DNA of 64,000 bases from Neobacillus sp. SuZ13 (GCF_030123365.1 NZ_CP126107.1:4921501-4985500), one strand, 5' to 3'; shown: positions 40,860-50,304, counted from the stretch's first letter. Notes: generated from the letters alone by a model not told the origin. Numbers and translations are program-made.

Positions 40860-41705
40860 TTATAGTAGATCCAACTGGCGTGGAGCAAGCCCCTTGTATT
40901 CGAGCTGCAAAAGATTGATCATTTCATTTGCATTATCAGCTGCATCTCCGCCAGAATTGTTGTTAAAAAGGAGATAGATATCTTTCGATTCTTTGGCTAA
41001 TTCTTGAATGGAGTTTGCCCATTCTTCTAACTCTTTTTGGTTATAGCGGTATAGATACCGAACCTCGCGCCAATCCACTCCGACTCGTTTTTGCCAGCCA
41101 TGAAAATTACGGCCATGAAAGCGGACGAGGACCTTCTCAGGGGTGGTAGATTGCAGGACCGTTGGGATGGACCCTTCTCCTGATTGTGGTTCATCGCAAA
41201 TGCTATGGATCCATTTTCCTTCCGTCATAAACTCAATGGTTTTTTGACGATATTGGGGGGCAAACCAGGATTGGTGTCTGAATTCTAATGCAGATGGGAT
41301 ATCCCCCATTTCCTGCTTGCACCATCTTAGGTATTGGACATTTTCTCTCGTACACGTAAACAAGGGTGGAAATTGAAAGAGGGTCATGGCTAATTTATTG
41401 GTTTCTATGTAAGGCTCGAGCGATTCTTTGAAAGCTCTAAACATCGCTTGTTTATTTTCAAACGGAATTTCTCCGCGCATATGTCCGGTCATTCCTTGGT
41501 AGGCTTTGACGATAAACTGGAAGCTAGTCGGTGTTTCATTGACCCACTTTTCCGCATTTCTTTTCGGCTGAATCGCATAAAATGCCGAATCTACTTCAAC
41601 AATCGGAAAATGGCCTGCATAGGCTTTTAGCTTATCCCGTGAGGATATCTGACCTGGATATAAGCTATCATGATCGCCCCAGCCCGTTACGCCAATATAG
41701 ATCAA
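40860..41705 (-). CDS. yunF: DUF72 family protein YunF
   Basis: A 281-residue TIM-barrel-like DUF72 protein: IGVTGWGDHDSLYP at the start, VEVDSAFYAIQ, FIVKAYQGMTGH, FQFPPLF, ALEFRHQSWF and YLLFNNNSGGDAADNA, all typical of the family, whose biochemical role is unknown. TTG 41705, 6 nt from GAGGTG, gives MIYIGVTGWG; the ORF to 41720 would include the RBS. It is the first gene of the yunFED run. Confidence 0.9.
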   Translation of the reverse strand: MIYIGVTGWGDHDSLYPGQISSRDKLKAYAGHFPIVEVDSAFYAIQPKRNAEKWVNETPTSFQFIVKAYQGMTGHMRGEIPFENKQAMFRAFKESLEPYIETNKLAMTLFQFPPLFTCTRENVQYLRWCKQEMGDIPSALEFRHQSWFAPQYRQKTIEFMTEGKWIHSICDEPQSGEGSIPTVLQSTTPEKVLVRFHGRNFHGWQKRVGVDWREVRYLYRYNQKELEEWANSIQELAKESKDIYLLFNNNSGGDAADNANEMINLLQLEYKGLAPRQLDLL

Positions 41706-41777
41706 AAAACTCACCTCCAACTATTAATAATAGCATAACCATTTTTGAAAGGTGGTAATTTTTGAAAAGATGATTGT

Positions 41778-41930
41778 CGCCAGTATTGGGGTGATATCCT
41801 CCAAGTGTTTTATGCTTTCGCTAGTAATGTGGCGCTTTCCGCCAGTGTTGTGGCGCCATCCGCCAGTAAAGTCACGCCTTTCGCAAGTTATGTGGCTATC
41901 GAGAGTAAATTGACCTTATCTGAGAGTTTC
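41778..41930. repeat. Degenerate 21-bp tandem repeat
   Basis: About seven imperfect units beginning CG(C/A)(C/T)AGT recur at 21-nt steps (starts at 41778, 41798, 41819, 41840, 41861, then 41882 and 41900). The best conserved pair, at 41840 and 41861, shares CGCCAGT. The 41706-41993 gap holds this array and the sufB terminator. No frame or RBS supports a gene through it. Confidence 0.8.
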
Positions 41931-41945
41931 CCCAATCACCAGCAC

Positions 41946-41982
41946 AAAAAACCCGCCTGCCATCCTTGGCAAGCGGGTTTTT
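41946..41982 (-). terminator. Terminator of the suf operon
   Basis: ACCCGCCTGCCA/TGGCAAGCGGGT stem with one mismatch, followed by six U residues on the minus strand. Confidence 0.92.
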
Positions 41983-41993
41983 AATTAAAACTA

Positions 41994-43391
41994 TTAACCA
42001 ATAGAGCCTTCCATCTCGAATTTGATAAGACGGTTCATTTCAACGGCGTATTCCATTGGTAATTCTTTTGTAAACGGCTCGATAAAGCCCATAACGATCA
42101 TTTCAGTTGCTTCCTGTTCTGAAATCCCACGGCTCATCAAGTAGAAGAGTTGCTCTTCAGAAACCTTAGAAACCTTCGCTTCATGCTCAAGTGAGATGTT
42201 ATCGTTTAAGATCTCATTATAAGGAATCGTATCTGATGTCGACTTGTTATCCATGATTAATGTATCACATTCGATATTAGAACGGGCACCGTCTGCCTTA
42301 CGACCGAAGTGAACGACACCGCGGTAAGTTACTTTACCGCCATGCTTAGAAATGGACTTCGAAACGATCGTTGATGATGTATTTGGTGCTAAGTGAATCA
42401 TTTTTGCACCTGCATCTTGGTGTTGACCTTTACCAGCAATCGCGATAGAAAGTGTCATCCCACGTGCGCCTTCACCTTTTAAAATAACGGCTGGATACTT
42501 CATGGTTAATTTCGAACCGATGTTGCCATCAATCCATTCCATTGTCGCGTTAGCTTCACAAACCGCACGCTTAGTAACCAGGTTGAAGACGTTGTTCGCC
42601 CAGTTTTGAATCGTTGTATAACGGCAGTATGCATCCTTTTTAATCACAATCTCAACGACGGCACTGTGCAGAGAGTTGGTTGTATAAACTGGTGCTGTAC
42701 AACCCTCAACATAATGCACATGGGCGCCTTCATCAACAATGATTAACGTACGTTCAAATTGACCCATATTTTCTGAGTTAATTCGGAAATATGCCTGTAA
42801 TGGCGTATCCACTTTCACACCCGGTGGTACATAGATGAACGAGCCGCCAGACCAAACAGCCGAATTAAGAGCTGCGAATTTGTTGTCTGTTGGCGGGATA
42901 ACCTTTGCCCAGTGTTCGCGGAAAATATCTTCATTTTCCCTTAAAGCTGAATCTGTATCCTTAAAGACAATACCTAAATCTTCAAGTTCTTCCTTCATAT
43001 TGTGATAAACTACTTCAGATTCATACTGAGCAGATACCCCAGCAAGGTACTTTTGCTCCGCTTCAGGAATTCCTAGTTTATCGAAAGTAGCCTTGATTTC
43101 TTCCGGTACTTCATCCCAAGACTTCTCGGATTTCTCAGATGGTTTTACATAGTAAGTAATTTCATCAAAGTTTAATGCGTTCAGATCGCCGCCCCATTGT
43201 GGCATTGGCATTTTGTAAAAATGCTCAAGCGACTTCAAACGGAAGTCTAACATCCATTGTGGTTCATTCTTCAATTTAGAAATTTCTTCTACTATTTCAG
43301 ATGTTAAACCACGCTTAGATCGGAATATGGAAACGTCTTTATCGGCAAAACCATATTTATAATCACCGATTTCCGGCATTTTTTTCGCCAT
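41994..43391 (-). CDS. sufB: Fe-S cluster scaffold subunit SufB
   Basis: A 465-residue SufB of the SufBCD scaffold complex, on which new Fe-S clusters are assembled. Family segments are VWSGGSFIYVPPGVKV, VHYVEGCTAPVY (with the conserved Cys near 230) and the C-terminal LMSRGISEQEATEMIV(M)GF region that contacts SufC. It is the last gene of sufCDSUB, separated from sufU by a 94-nt gap that contains a mini palindromic repeat. Confidence 0.97.
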   Translation of the reverse strand: MAKKMPEIGDYKYGFADKDVSIFRSKRGLTSEIVEEISKLKNEPQWMLDFRLKSLEHFYKMPMPQWGGDLNALNFDEITYYVKPSEKSEKSWDEVPEEIKATFDKLGIPEAEQKYLAGVSAQYESEVVYHNMKEELEDLGIVFKDTDSALRENEDIFREHWAKVIPPTDNKFAALNSAVWSGGSFIYVPPGVKVDTPLQAYFRINSENMGQFERTLIIVDEGAHVHYVEGCTAPVYTTNSLHSAVVEIVIKKDAYCRYTTIQNWANNVFNLVTKRAVCEANATMEWIDGNIGSKLTMKYPAVILKGEGARGMTLSIAIAGKGQHQDAGAKMIHLAPNTSSTIVSKSISKHGGKVTYRGVVHFGRKADGARSNIECDTLIMDNKSTSDTIPYNEILNDNISLEHEAKVSKVSEEQLFYLMSRGISEQEATEMIVMGFIEPFTKELPMEYAVEMNRLIKFEMEGSIG

Positions 43392-43411
43392 CGTCGTGTT
43401 CCTCCATTCTT

Positions 43412-43455
43412 AGAAAAGCGGAAACGCCTTTATTTCAGGCGCTGAGGCTGAATCA
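43412..43455 (+). repeat. Dispersed palindromic repeat, minimal form, inside suf operon
   Basis: AAAAGCGGAAACGCCT, a short centre, then AGGCGCTGAGGCTGAATC, a member of the A/B repeat family, located between sufU and sufB, so it will be transcribed as a hairpin in the suf mRNA. Confidence 0.8.
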
Positions 43456-43485
43456 TGGCCCTCTCCCAACCGCGTTTTCTTCATT

Positions 43486-43923
43486 TTATTCTTTTTCCTC
43501 GTTTTTCAATCCCTTTTCCATTGCTTTCCAAGCTAAGGTTGCACATTTGATGCGGGCTGGGAATTTAGCTACACCCTGAAGTGCCTCGATATCACCTAAA
43601 TCGATATCTTCGTCATACTCTTTGCCTTGCATCATGTCAGAAAAGATTGTTGAAAGTTTTAACGCTTCTTCAATTGTTTTCCCTTTAATCGCCTGGGTCA
43701 TCATTGATGCGGATGACATGGAAATCGAACAGCCTTCGCCTTCTTGCTTTGCGTCAACCACGATTCCATCAACCACCTTAAGAGTCAGTTGAATCCGGTC
43801 CCCACATGTTGGGTTATTCATATTAATCGTCAGACTGCCATCATCTAAAACGCCACGATTACGTGGATTTTTATAATGGTCCATTATCACCCGACGGTAA
43901 AGATTATCTAAATTAGAAGACAT
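43486..43923 (-). CDS. sufU: SufU sulfur acceptor/Zn protein
   Basis: A 145-residue SufU that takes persulfide sulfur from SufS and passes it to the scaffold. The three zinc/sulfur cysteines are visible in NNPTCGDRI, GEGCSIS and KCATLAWKA, with the conserved Asp in CGD. ATG 43923 has AAGGAG at 10 nt and overlaps sufS by 11 nt; the longer frame to 43962 begins inside sufS and is rejected. Confidence 0.95.
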   Translation of the reverse strand: MSSNLDNLYRRVIMDHYKNPRNRGVLDDGSLTINMNNPTCGDRIQLTLKVVDGIVVDAKQEGEGCSISMSSASMMTQAIKGKTIEEALKLSTIFSDMMQGKEYDEDIDLGDIEALQGVAKFPARIKCATLAWKAMEKGLKNEEKE

Positions 43924-45142
43924 CGCTGAAATACTCCTTTGTTTTAACAAGTCCTTCAACAAGTTTATCTATATCATCTTCTGTATTATACAGGTAAAAA
44001 CTGGCACGAGCTGTCGCTGAGGCTTTTAACCATCTCATTAGCGGCTGGGCGCAATGATGTCCAGCACGAACCGCAATTCCTTCTGCATCTAGAACAGTTG
44101 CCACATCATGAGGATGAACATCACTGATATTAAAGGTAACCAGTCCTGCCCGCTTCGCTGGGTCAAGTGGACCATAAATAGTCATTCCCTCAACTGCTGC
44201 CATTTTTTCTAAAGCATATGCAGCAAGTTGATGTTCATGCTCGGCAATCTGGTCTAAGCCCACTTCATTTAAAAAGTCGATGGCAGCGCCAAGACCAATG
44301 GCCCCAGCAATGATTGGTGTACCGCCTTCGAACTTCCACGGCAGTTCTTTCCATGTTGATTCGTACAATTGCACGAAATCAATCATTTCGCCGCCAAATT
44401 CGATTGGTTCCATATTTTCGAGCAGATGTTTTTTTCCATAAAGGACTCCAATGCCTGTTGGACCGCACATTTTATGTCCTGAAAAAGCAAGAAAATCACA
44501 ATCTAAATCTTGAACATCAATCTTCATATGCGGCGCACTTTGTGCTCCGTCGACGACCATAATTGCTCCGTTTTCATGGGCAATCTGCGCAATCTCTTTC
44601 ACTGGATTAATGACGCCAAGGACGTTGGATACTTGCATAACAGAGACTACTTTTGTGTTGGTAGTAATGGTTGCACGAACGTCATCGAGTGAAATGGTTC
44701 CATCTTCTTGTAATGGAATGTATTTCAATTGAGCACCAGTTCGTCTCGCAACTTGCTGCCACGGAATGATATTACTATGGTGCTCCATATACGTAATGAC
44801 GATTTCATCGCCTGCTTTTAAATTCGCCGCCGCATAGCTTGCTGCTACGGTATTAAGAGCGGTTGTTGTTCCTCTTGTAAAAATCACTTCTTGAATAGAC
44901 TTGGCATTGATAAACTTACGAACCTTTTCCCTTGCACCTTCGTAAGCATCAGTTGCTCTTGTTCCTAGTGTATGCACACCACGATGGACATTGGAATTGA
45001 TTTCACGATAATATTTTTCAATCGCCTCGATTACTTGGATGGGTTTTTGAGATGTTGCAGAACTATCCAAGTATACTAATGGCTTCCCATTGACTTCTTG
45101 ATCTAAGATTGGAAATTGTGCGCGAATATCCCTGATATTCAT
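43913..45142 (-). CDS. sufS: Group II cysteine desulfurase SufS
   Basis: A 409-residue PLP enzyme that converts cysteine to alanine and an enzyme-bound persulfide. The Schiff-base lysine lies in DFLAFSGHKMCGPTG and the active-site cysteine in VRAGHHCAQPLM. The ATG shares one base with the sufD stop codon, so translation is coupled. It is the third gene of sufCDSUB. Confidence 0.97.
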   Translation of the reverse strand: MNIRDIRAQFPILDQEVNGKPLVYLDSSATSQKPIQVIEAIEKYYREINSNVHRGVHTLGTRATDAYEGAREKVRKFINAKSIQEVIFTRGTTTALNTVAASYAAANLKAGDEIVITYMEHHSNIIPWQQVARRTGAQLKYIPLQEDGTISLDDVRATITTNTKVVSVMQVSNVLGVINPVKEIAQIAHENGAIMVVDGAQSAPHMKIDVQDLDCDFLAFSGHKMCGPTGIGVLYGKKHLLENMEPIEFGGEMIDFVQLYESTWKELPWKFEGGTPIIAGAIGLGAAIDFLNEVGLDQIAEHEHQLAAYALEKMAAVEGMTIYGPLDPAKRAGLVTFNISDVHPHDVATVLDAEGIAVRAGHHCAQPLMRWLKASATARASFYLYNTEDDIDKLVEGLVKTKEYFSDVF

Positions 45143-46452
45143 TAGCGCACTTTCCTTTCAATTACTTCAGTTAACTGTTTCTTTACTCCTTCAATCGGCA
45201 GTTGATTAACTACTGGAGCTAAGAATCCATGAATAACTAAGCGTTCAGCTTCTTCTTTACGAATTCCGCGGCTCATCAAGTAATAAAGTTGAACAGGATC
45301 AACTCGACCTACAGATGCTGCGTGACCAGCTACAACATCATCTTCATCAATTAAAAGAATTGGGTTGGCGTCGCCACGTGCTTTTTCACTTAGCATCAGA
45401 ACACGGGATGTTTGCTCTGCATCCGATTTAGATGCACCATGCTCAATTTTACCAATTCCATTAAAAATCGATGTAGCACTATCCTTAGCAACACCATGAT
45501 TCAAGATATTTCCTACGGTATGTTTTCCGAAGTGAACTACCTTTGTGGTAAAGTTCTGTGTTTGGTCGCCACGTCCGACAACCACTGTTTTTGTATCGCC
45601 CGACGAACCATCGCCAAGTAGGTTAGTCGTATTTTCTGAAATAGTATTCCCTTCATTCATTAAACCAAGGGCCCATTCAATTTTGGAATCTCTGCCAGCA
45701 ACGCCGCGACGATTTACATACGTAGTAATACCTTTAGCCAAGGTATCAACAGCACCGTACCTTACGCTCGCGTTAACATTCGCAATGACTTCAGTCAAAA
45801 TATTAACTAATGCATTAGAAGTTTCCACAGTTGAAATGTAGTTTTCAACATATGTCACCGTACTATTATCTTCAGCAACAACAATTACGTGGTTAAACAA
45901 ATTCGCCTCGGCATCATCTTGCACAAACACTGCCTGTATAGGTTCAGAAACTTCTACATTTTTCGGAATGTATAAGAAAACTCCTCCGTTAACAAGGGCC
46001 GCATTTAGAGCTGTTAAGCGATGTTCATCGGCATTGATGGCCTGAGTTAGATAATACTTTTTCAGGACGTCACCATGTTCTTTCGCAGCGGTAAAAATAT
46101 CTGTAAATATAACACCTTGGCTTTTTAGTTCTTCAGATAAAGATAAAAAAGCTGGAGTTTGATTGCGTTGAATATATAAATTTTTATTTTCGGCTTCCAT
46201 GTCAATTAAGGCTTTTACTTCTTCTGGTAATTCAGCAAGAGAAGTGATGGGAGCACTTGTTACCGTATGTTGAGTGAACTGGGTGAAGTTCCATTTATCA
46301 ATCTTTGTTTTATCAGGTCTTGGCATTGGAAGCTGTTCAAAATCAGCTAATGCCTTAAGACGGAGCTCCTCAAACCAAGCAGGCTCGCTTGTTTCTTTTG
46401 AAAAAGAGCGAACATTTTCCTGATCAAATGATAATTTGATTTCTGTTGTCAT
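45142..46452 (-). CDS. sufD: Fe-S cluster assembly protein SufD
   Basis: A 436-residue SufD, the partner of SufB and SufC in the scaffold complex. The beta-helical core includes NGGVFLYIPKNVEV, VTYVENYIST and the C-terminal GHAASVGRVDPVQLYYLMSRGI that is conserved with SufB. It starts 21 nt after the sufC stop and ends overlapping the sufS start by one base. Confidence 0.96.
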   Translation of the reverse strand: MTTEIKLSFDQENVRSFSKETSEPAWFEELRLKALADFEQLPMPRPDKTKIDKWNFTQFTQHTVTSAPITSLAELPEEVKALIDMEAENKNLYIQRNQTPAFLSLSEELKSQGVIFTDIFTAAKEHGDVLKKYYLTQAINADEHRLTALNAALVNGGVFLYIPKNVEVSEPIQAVFVQDDAEANLFNHVIVVAEDNSTVTYVENYISTVETSNALVNILTEVIANVNASVRYGAVDTLAKGITTYVNRRGVAGRDSKIEWALGLMNEGNTISENTTNLLGDGSSGDTKTVVVGRGDQTQNFTTKVVHFGKHTVGNILNHGVAKDSATSIFNGIGKIEHGASKSDAEQTSRVLMLSEKARGDANPILLIDEDDVVAGHAASVGRVDPVQLYYLMSRGIRKEEAERLVIHGFLAPVVNQLPIEGVKKQLTEVIERKVR

Positions 46453-46473
46453 TGTAATCCTCCTAACCCTCTC

Positions 46474-47259
46474 TTACGCTTCTTGCCCAACTGTTTCATC
46501 TTCAATTCCAAGTTCTTGTTTGATCCAGTCATATCCTTCAGCTTCTAAGCGTTGTGCTAGTTCAGGTCCGCCTGATTTTACAACACGGCCCTGCATCATT
46601 ACATGCACATGGTCTGGAGTGATATAGTTTAAAAGTCGTTGATAGTGTGTAATCACTAAGCATCCGAAATCTTCGCCGCGCATTTCATTGATTCCTTTTG
46701 AGACTACTTTTAGAGCATCGATATCTAATCCGGAGTCAATTTCATCTAGGATCGCGATTTTTGGTTCTAACATCATTAATTGCAAGATTTCGTTACGTTT
46801 TTTCTCACCGCCGGAGAAGCCTTCGTTTAAATAACGTTGTGCCATATCAAGGTCCATTTCAAGGAATTCCATTTGCTTATCCATTTTACGGATAAACTTC
46901 ATTAATGAAATTTCATTTCCTTCACCTAGGCGGCTATTTAGTGCTGAACGTAAAAAATCGGCATTTGTCACGCCGTTAATTTCACTTGGATATTGCATTG
47001 CTAAGAATAGTCCAGCACGCGCGCGCTCATCCACTTCCATTTCAAGGACATTTTGTCCATCTAGAGTGATAGATCCGCTTGTTACTTCATATTTTGGATG
47101 GCCCATAATAGCAGAAGATAAAGTGGATTTACCTGTTCCATTTGGTCCCATGATTGCGTGGATTTCTCCACCCTTTATTTCAAGGTTAACACCTTTTAAA
47201 ATTTCTTTCCCATCAATTGCTACATGTAAATCTTTAATCGTTAACGTTGATCCAGCCAT
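46474..47259 (-). CDS. sufC: ABC-type ATPase SufC
   Basis: A 261-residue ABC ATPase that drives conformational changes in SufBD. Walker A GPNGTGKSTL, the signature FSGGEKKRNEI and Walker B IAILDEIDSGLD are all present. ATG 47259 follows GGAGG at a good distance; the extra 11 residues of the frame to 47292 would contain that RBS. It is the first gene of the suf operon. Confidence 0.97.
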   Translation of the reverse strand: MAGSTLTIKDLHVAIDGKEILKGVNLEIKGGEIHAIMGPNGTGKSTLSSAIMGHPKYEVTSGSITLDGQNVLEMEVDERARAGLFLAMQYPSEINGVTNADFLRSALNSRLGEGNEISLMKFIRKMDKQMEFLEMDLDMAQRYLNEGFSGGEKKRNEILQLMMLEPKIAILDEIDSGLDIDALKVVSKGINEMRGEDFGCLVITHYQRLLNYITPDHVHVMMQGRVVKSGGPELAQRLEAEGYDWIKQELGIEDETVGQEA

Positions 47260-47316
47260 ATCTATACCTCCAAAGAGAAAGTGTTGTATCATGTAATCGG
47301 GTCATTTGATAACCCT

Positions 47317-47347
47317 ATTCTCATTTTATTCTCATTCCAATCTTATA
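47317..47347 (-). promoter_or_regulatory. suf promoter region with ATTCTCA direct repeats
   Basis: On the minus strand TATAAG (47342-47347) is a candidate -10 about 85 nt before sufC, with TTGCTA at a short 15-nt spacing as the best -35. Immediately downstream, AATGAGAAT occurs twice in an 11-bp direct repeat (47317-47323, 47328-47334 on the plus strand as ATTCTCA), and a third, inverted copy lies at 47419-47425. The 47260-47639 gap holds this, the metQ terminator and otherwise nothing I recognise. Confidence 0.4.
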
Positions 47348-47592
47348 ACAAATGAAATGTATTAGCAACTCTAAAACAGTAAAAACATAACATCTGTTTT
47401 CATTAAGCTAGTACCAAATGAGAATGAAAAGTGACTTTTAATGAAAATTCAGACTAATTCTATTTAGGAAGAATTCACCCGAGTAAAATCATACCTCATT
47501 TTTTTACTTTTTGCCAATGGAATTCAGGTCTAATGGTCTTTCTATTTTTACCCAATGAAACGTTATAAATGTATACCGCTTTAGACAGCAGC

Positions 47593-47626
47593 AAAGAAAA
47601 AGCCAGTGTTTCCACACTGACTTTCT
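47593..47626 (-). terminator. Terminator of metNPQ
   Basis: AAGAAA-GTCAGTGT pairs with ACACTGGC-TTTTTCTT on the minus strand, ending in a U run. Confidence 0.88.
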
Positions 47627-47639
47627 TCCTACTTATAAC

Positions 47640-48482
47640 TTATTCAGAGACCGGTACAACGGCACCTTTGTATTGCTTTAGGATGAAGTCTTGGATTTCT
47701 TTTGAATGTAGAACTTCAACTAATGCTTTAATTGATTCTTTATTTTCATCACCTTTACGGACAGCAATCACGTTTACGTATGGTGATTCTTTGTCTTCAA
47801 TGGCAATGGAATCTTTAACAGGGTTTAAGCCAGCATCAATCGCATAGTTAGAATTGATAAGTACAGCGTCGCCTTCGCCATTGTTATAGATTTTTGGTAG
47901 TAAAGCTGCTTCATAATTTGTATCAAACTTTAGGTTTTTAGGATTTTCAACAACATCTTTCAATTCTGCTTTTGTTTTATCAATGCCTTCTTTTAATTTG
48001 ATAACTCCTTCTTTTTCAAGTAAAGAAAGAAGACGGCCGTGGTCAGCTACTGAGTTGCTCATGATTAAGTGTGCACCTTTTGGAAGATCACTTAGCTTTT
48101 TATATTTTTTAGAATAAACACCAATTGGCTCGATATGGATACCGCCAGCGTTCACAAAGCCATAACCATTCTCTTTATTTTGTGATTCCAAGTATGGGAT
48201 GTGTTGGAAATAGTTAGCGTCAAGTTCTTTTGAAGCTAAGGCTTTATTAGGTAACACATAGTCTTGGAATGTTTTGATTTCTAAGTCAATACCTTTTTCT
48301 TTTAAAAGCGGCTTTGCTTGTTCAAGGATTTCAGCATGGGGAACGTTAGATGCTCCGACAACTAGTTTAGTTGTTTTTGCTTCGTTACCAGTAGTACCCT
48401 CTGATTTTTCCTCCGACTTGCCACAAGCTGCGACAACAAACACAATCGATAATGCTAACAATAAACTTAATAATTTTTTCAT
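47640..48482 (-). CDS. metQ: Methionine-binding lipoprotein MetQ
   Basis: A 280-residue NlpA-family substrate-binding lipoprotein with lipobox VVAAC (C20), followed by a Ser/Glu-rich linker and the LVVGASNVPHAEILEQAKPLL segment typical of MetQ. It captures D- or L-methionine outside the cell for the MetNP transporter. It is the last gene of a three-gene operon headed by a SAM-I riboswitch. Confidence 0.95.
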   Translation of the reverse strand: MKKLLSLLLALSIVFVVAACGKSEEKSEGTTGNEAKTTKLVVGASNVPHAEILEQAKPLLKEKGIDLEIKTFQDYVLPNKALASKELDANYFQHIPYLESQNKENGYGFVNAGGIHIEPIGVYSKKYKKLSDLPKGAHLIMSNSVADHGRLLSLLEKEGVIKLKEGIDKTKAELKDVVENPKNLKFDTNYEAALLPKIYNNGEGDAVLINSNYAIDAGLNPVKDSIAIEDKESPYVNVIAVRKGDENKESIKALVEVLHSKEIQDFILKQYKGAVVPVSE

Positions 48483-48495
48483 CTTGACCTCTCCT

Positions 48496-49167
48496 TTATC
48501 TTTTATCTAATTTTGAAGTGATAAAATCACCGATAAACTGAATGATAAACACAATAATTAAAATGATGATGGTTGCGACTAAGGTTACATCGTTTTGGTT
48601 GCGTTGAAATCCTTGGAGGAAAGCGAGACTTCCTAAACCTCCTGCTCCAATTACACCTGCCATTGCTGTGTAACCAACAAGAGCAATCGCGGTTACGGTT
48701 ATCCCAGAGACCAGCGCTGGCATCGATTCTGGTAAAAGAACCTTCCAAATGATCGTCCCAGTTGTGGCACCCATTGACTTTGCTGCTTCAATAACGCCTT
48801 TATCAATTTCCCTGAGGCCAATTTCCACCATCCGTGCATAAAATGGCGCAGCCCCAATTATCAATGCTGGCAATGCAGCATTTTCACCAATCATGGTTCG
48901 AAAAAGTATCGTTGTAAACGGGATTAATAATACAATTAATATGATAAATGGGATGGAACGGAATATATTCACTACGCCGCTAATGACGACATTAATGGGT
49001 TTATTACTCCACAGGCTTCCTTTTGAGGTAAGAAATAACAACAACCCCAGCAGGATACCCAGTATAAATGTGGCAACAACGGAAATCCCTGTCATGTAAA
49101 GTGTTTGTCTGGTTGCTTCCCACATCGCCGGCCAATCAAAATCTTCGAAATACGGTTTACTATTCAC
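48496..49167 (-). CDS. metP: Methionine ABC transporter permease MetP
   Basis: A 223-residue permease with five membrane spans and the EAA-type cytoplasmic loop EAAKSMGATTGTIIWKVLLPESMP, which docks on MetN. GTG 49167 has GGAGGTGG upstream inside the end of metN and overlaps metN by 8 nt, so the two are translationally coupled. Confidence 0.95.
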   Translation of the reverse strand: MNSKPYFEDFDWPAMWEATRQTLYMTGISVVATFILGILLGLLLFLTSKGSLWSNKPINVVISGVVNIFRSIPFIILIVLLIPFTTILFRTMIGENAALPALIIGAAPFYARMVEIGLREIDKGVIEAAKSMGATTGTIIWKVLLPESMPALVSGITVTAIALVGYTAMAGVIGAGGLGSLAFLQGFQRNQNDVTLVATIIILIIVFIIQFIGDFITSKLDKR

Positions 49168-50185
49168 TTGTAACCACCTCCACTCCTACTTGCTGTGAAC
49201 GAATATAGTCGACTGCTTTATTGACTTCTGCTTCGTCCCCATCAATATGAATGAATAAGGTTCCATAGGACCCGCTTTGGGTTTGCGAAATCTTCCCTTG
49301 CAAGATATTAACTGTCACGTTATTATGGCGAATGACATTTGTAATGATCGGCTGTTCAACAGATTCCCCAATAAAGGTTAATTGAACAATTTGACCGGAA
49401 CGATAACGTTCTATTAAATGTTCCGCTGTCTCTTTTGTTTCTTCTGGTTCAGTCACCTGCTGGACAAATCGTTTCGTAATCGACTGCTGTGGATTTTTGA
49501 ATACATCTAATACTTGTCCAAGTTCGACGACCCTTCCACTTTCCATGACGGCAACCCGATGACAAATCTTACGGATTACATGCATTTCATGGGTGATGAG
49601 AACAATGGTCAGACCGAGTCTTTTATTAATATCAACTAACAACTCCAAAATAGAATCGGTAGTTTGTGGGTCGAGGGCAGAAGTAGCTTCATCACAAAGA
49701 AGTACTTTCGGATTGTTGGCAAGCGCCCTGGCAATCCCGACACGCTGTTTCTGACCGCCGCTTAACTGGGAAGGATAAGCATTTTCTCTTCCTTCCAGAC
49801 CGACTAATTTAATTAGTTCACTTACTCTTTTTTGGCGCTCAGGACCTTTGATGCCTGCAATTTCTAATGGAAAAGCAATATTTTCACTAACGGTTCTTGA
49901 CCACAGTAAGTTAAAATGCTGAAAAATCATACTGATCTCTTGCCGAGCCTTTCGAAGTTCAGCACCTTTGATTTTTGAAACCACGCGGCCAGCAACGGTT
50001 ACGGTTCCACTGGTTGGCAGTTCCAGACCGTTTAACATTCTGATCAATGTACTTTTACCAGCACCGCTGTAACCAATTACCCCGAAAATTTCACCTTCTT
50101 GAATCTCAAGGTTAACATCATCAACGGCCCTTAACTGACCTTGTTTAGAAGGAAAAATCTTCTGAACACTTTTTATAGAAATCAT
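49160..50185 (-). CDS. metN: Methionine ABC transporter ATPase MetN
   Basis: A 341-residue ATPase with Walker A GYSGAGKSTL, signature LSGGQKQRVGIARAL and Walker B VLLCDEATSALD, then a C-terminal NIL domain (about 265-341) that binds methionine and inhibits transport when the cell is replete. It is the first gene of metNPQ, 120 nt downstream of a riboswitch terminator. Confidence 0.96.
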   Translation of the reverse strand: MISIKSVQKIFPSKQGQLRAVDDVNLEIQEGEIFGVIGYSGAGKSTLIRMLNGLELPTSGTVTVAGRVVSKIKGAELRKARQEISMIFQHFNLLWSRTVSENIAFPLEIAGIKGPERQKRVSELIKLVGLEGRENAYPSQLSGGQKQRVGIARALANNPKVLLCDEATSALDPQTTDSILELLVDINKRLGLTIVLITHEMHVIRKICHRVAVMESGRVVELGQVLDVFKNPQQSITKRFVQQVTEPEETKETAEHLIERYRSGQIVQLTFIGESVEQPIITNVIRHNNVTVNILQGKISQTQSGSYGTLFIHIDGDEAEVNKAVDYIRSQQVGVEVVTSE

Positions 50186-50304
50186 TGTATCACCTGCTTT
50201 TTATCCAATTTACCTTAAAATTCTGAAAGATTTTTCTTGTAATATACCATTTATTCTAATATAGGGTTTGACTTTTTTAACGAAAAGATTCTATTTCATC
50301 AAAA

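Noticed and set aside
41778..41930. Possible CRISPR array
   Set aside because: Period is 21 bp with no spacers and strong unit degeneracy; no cas genes are present.
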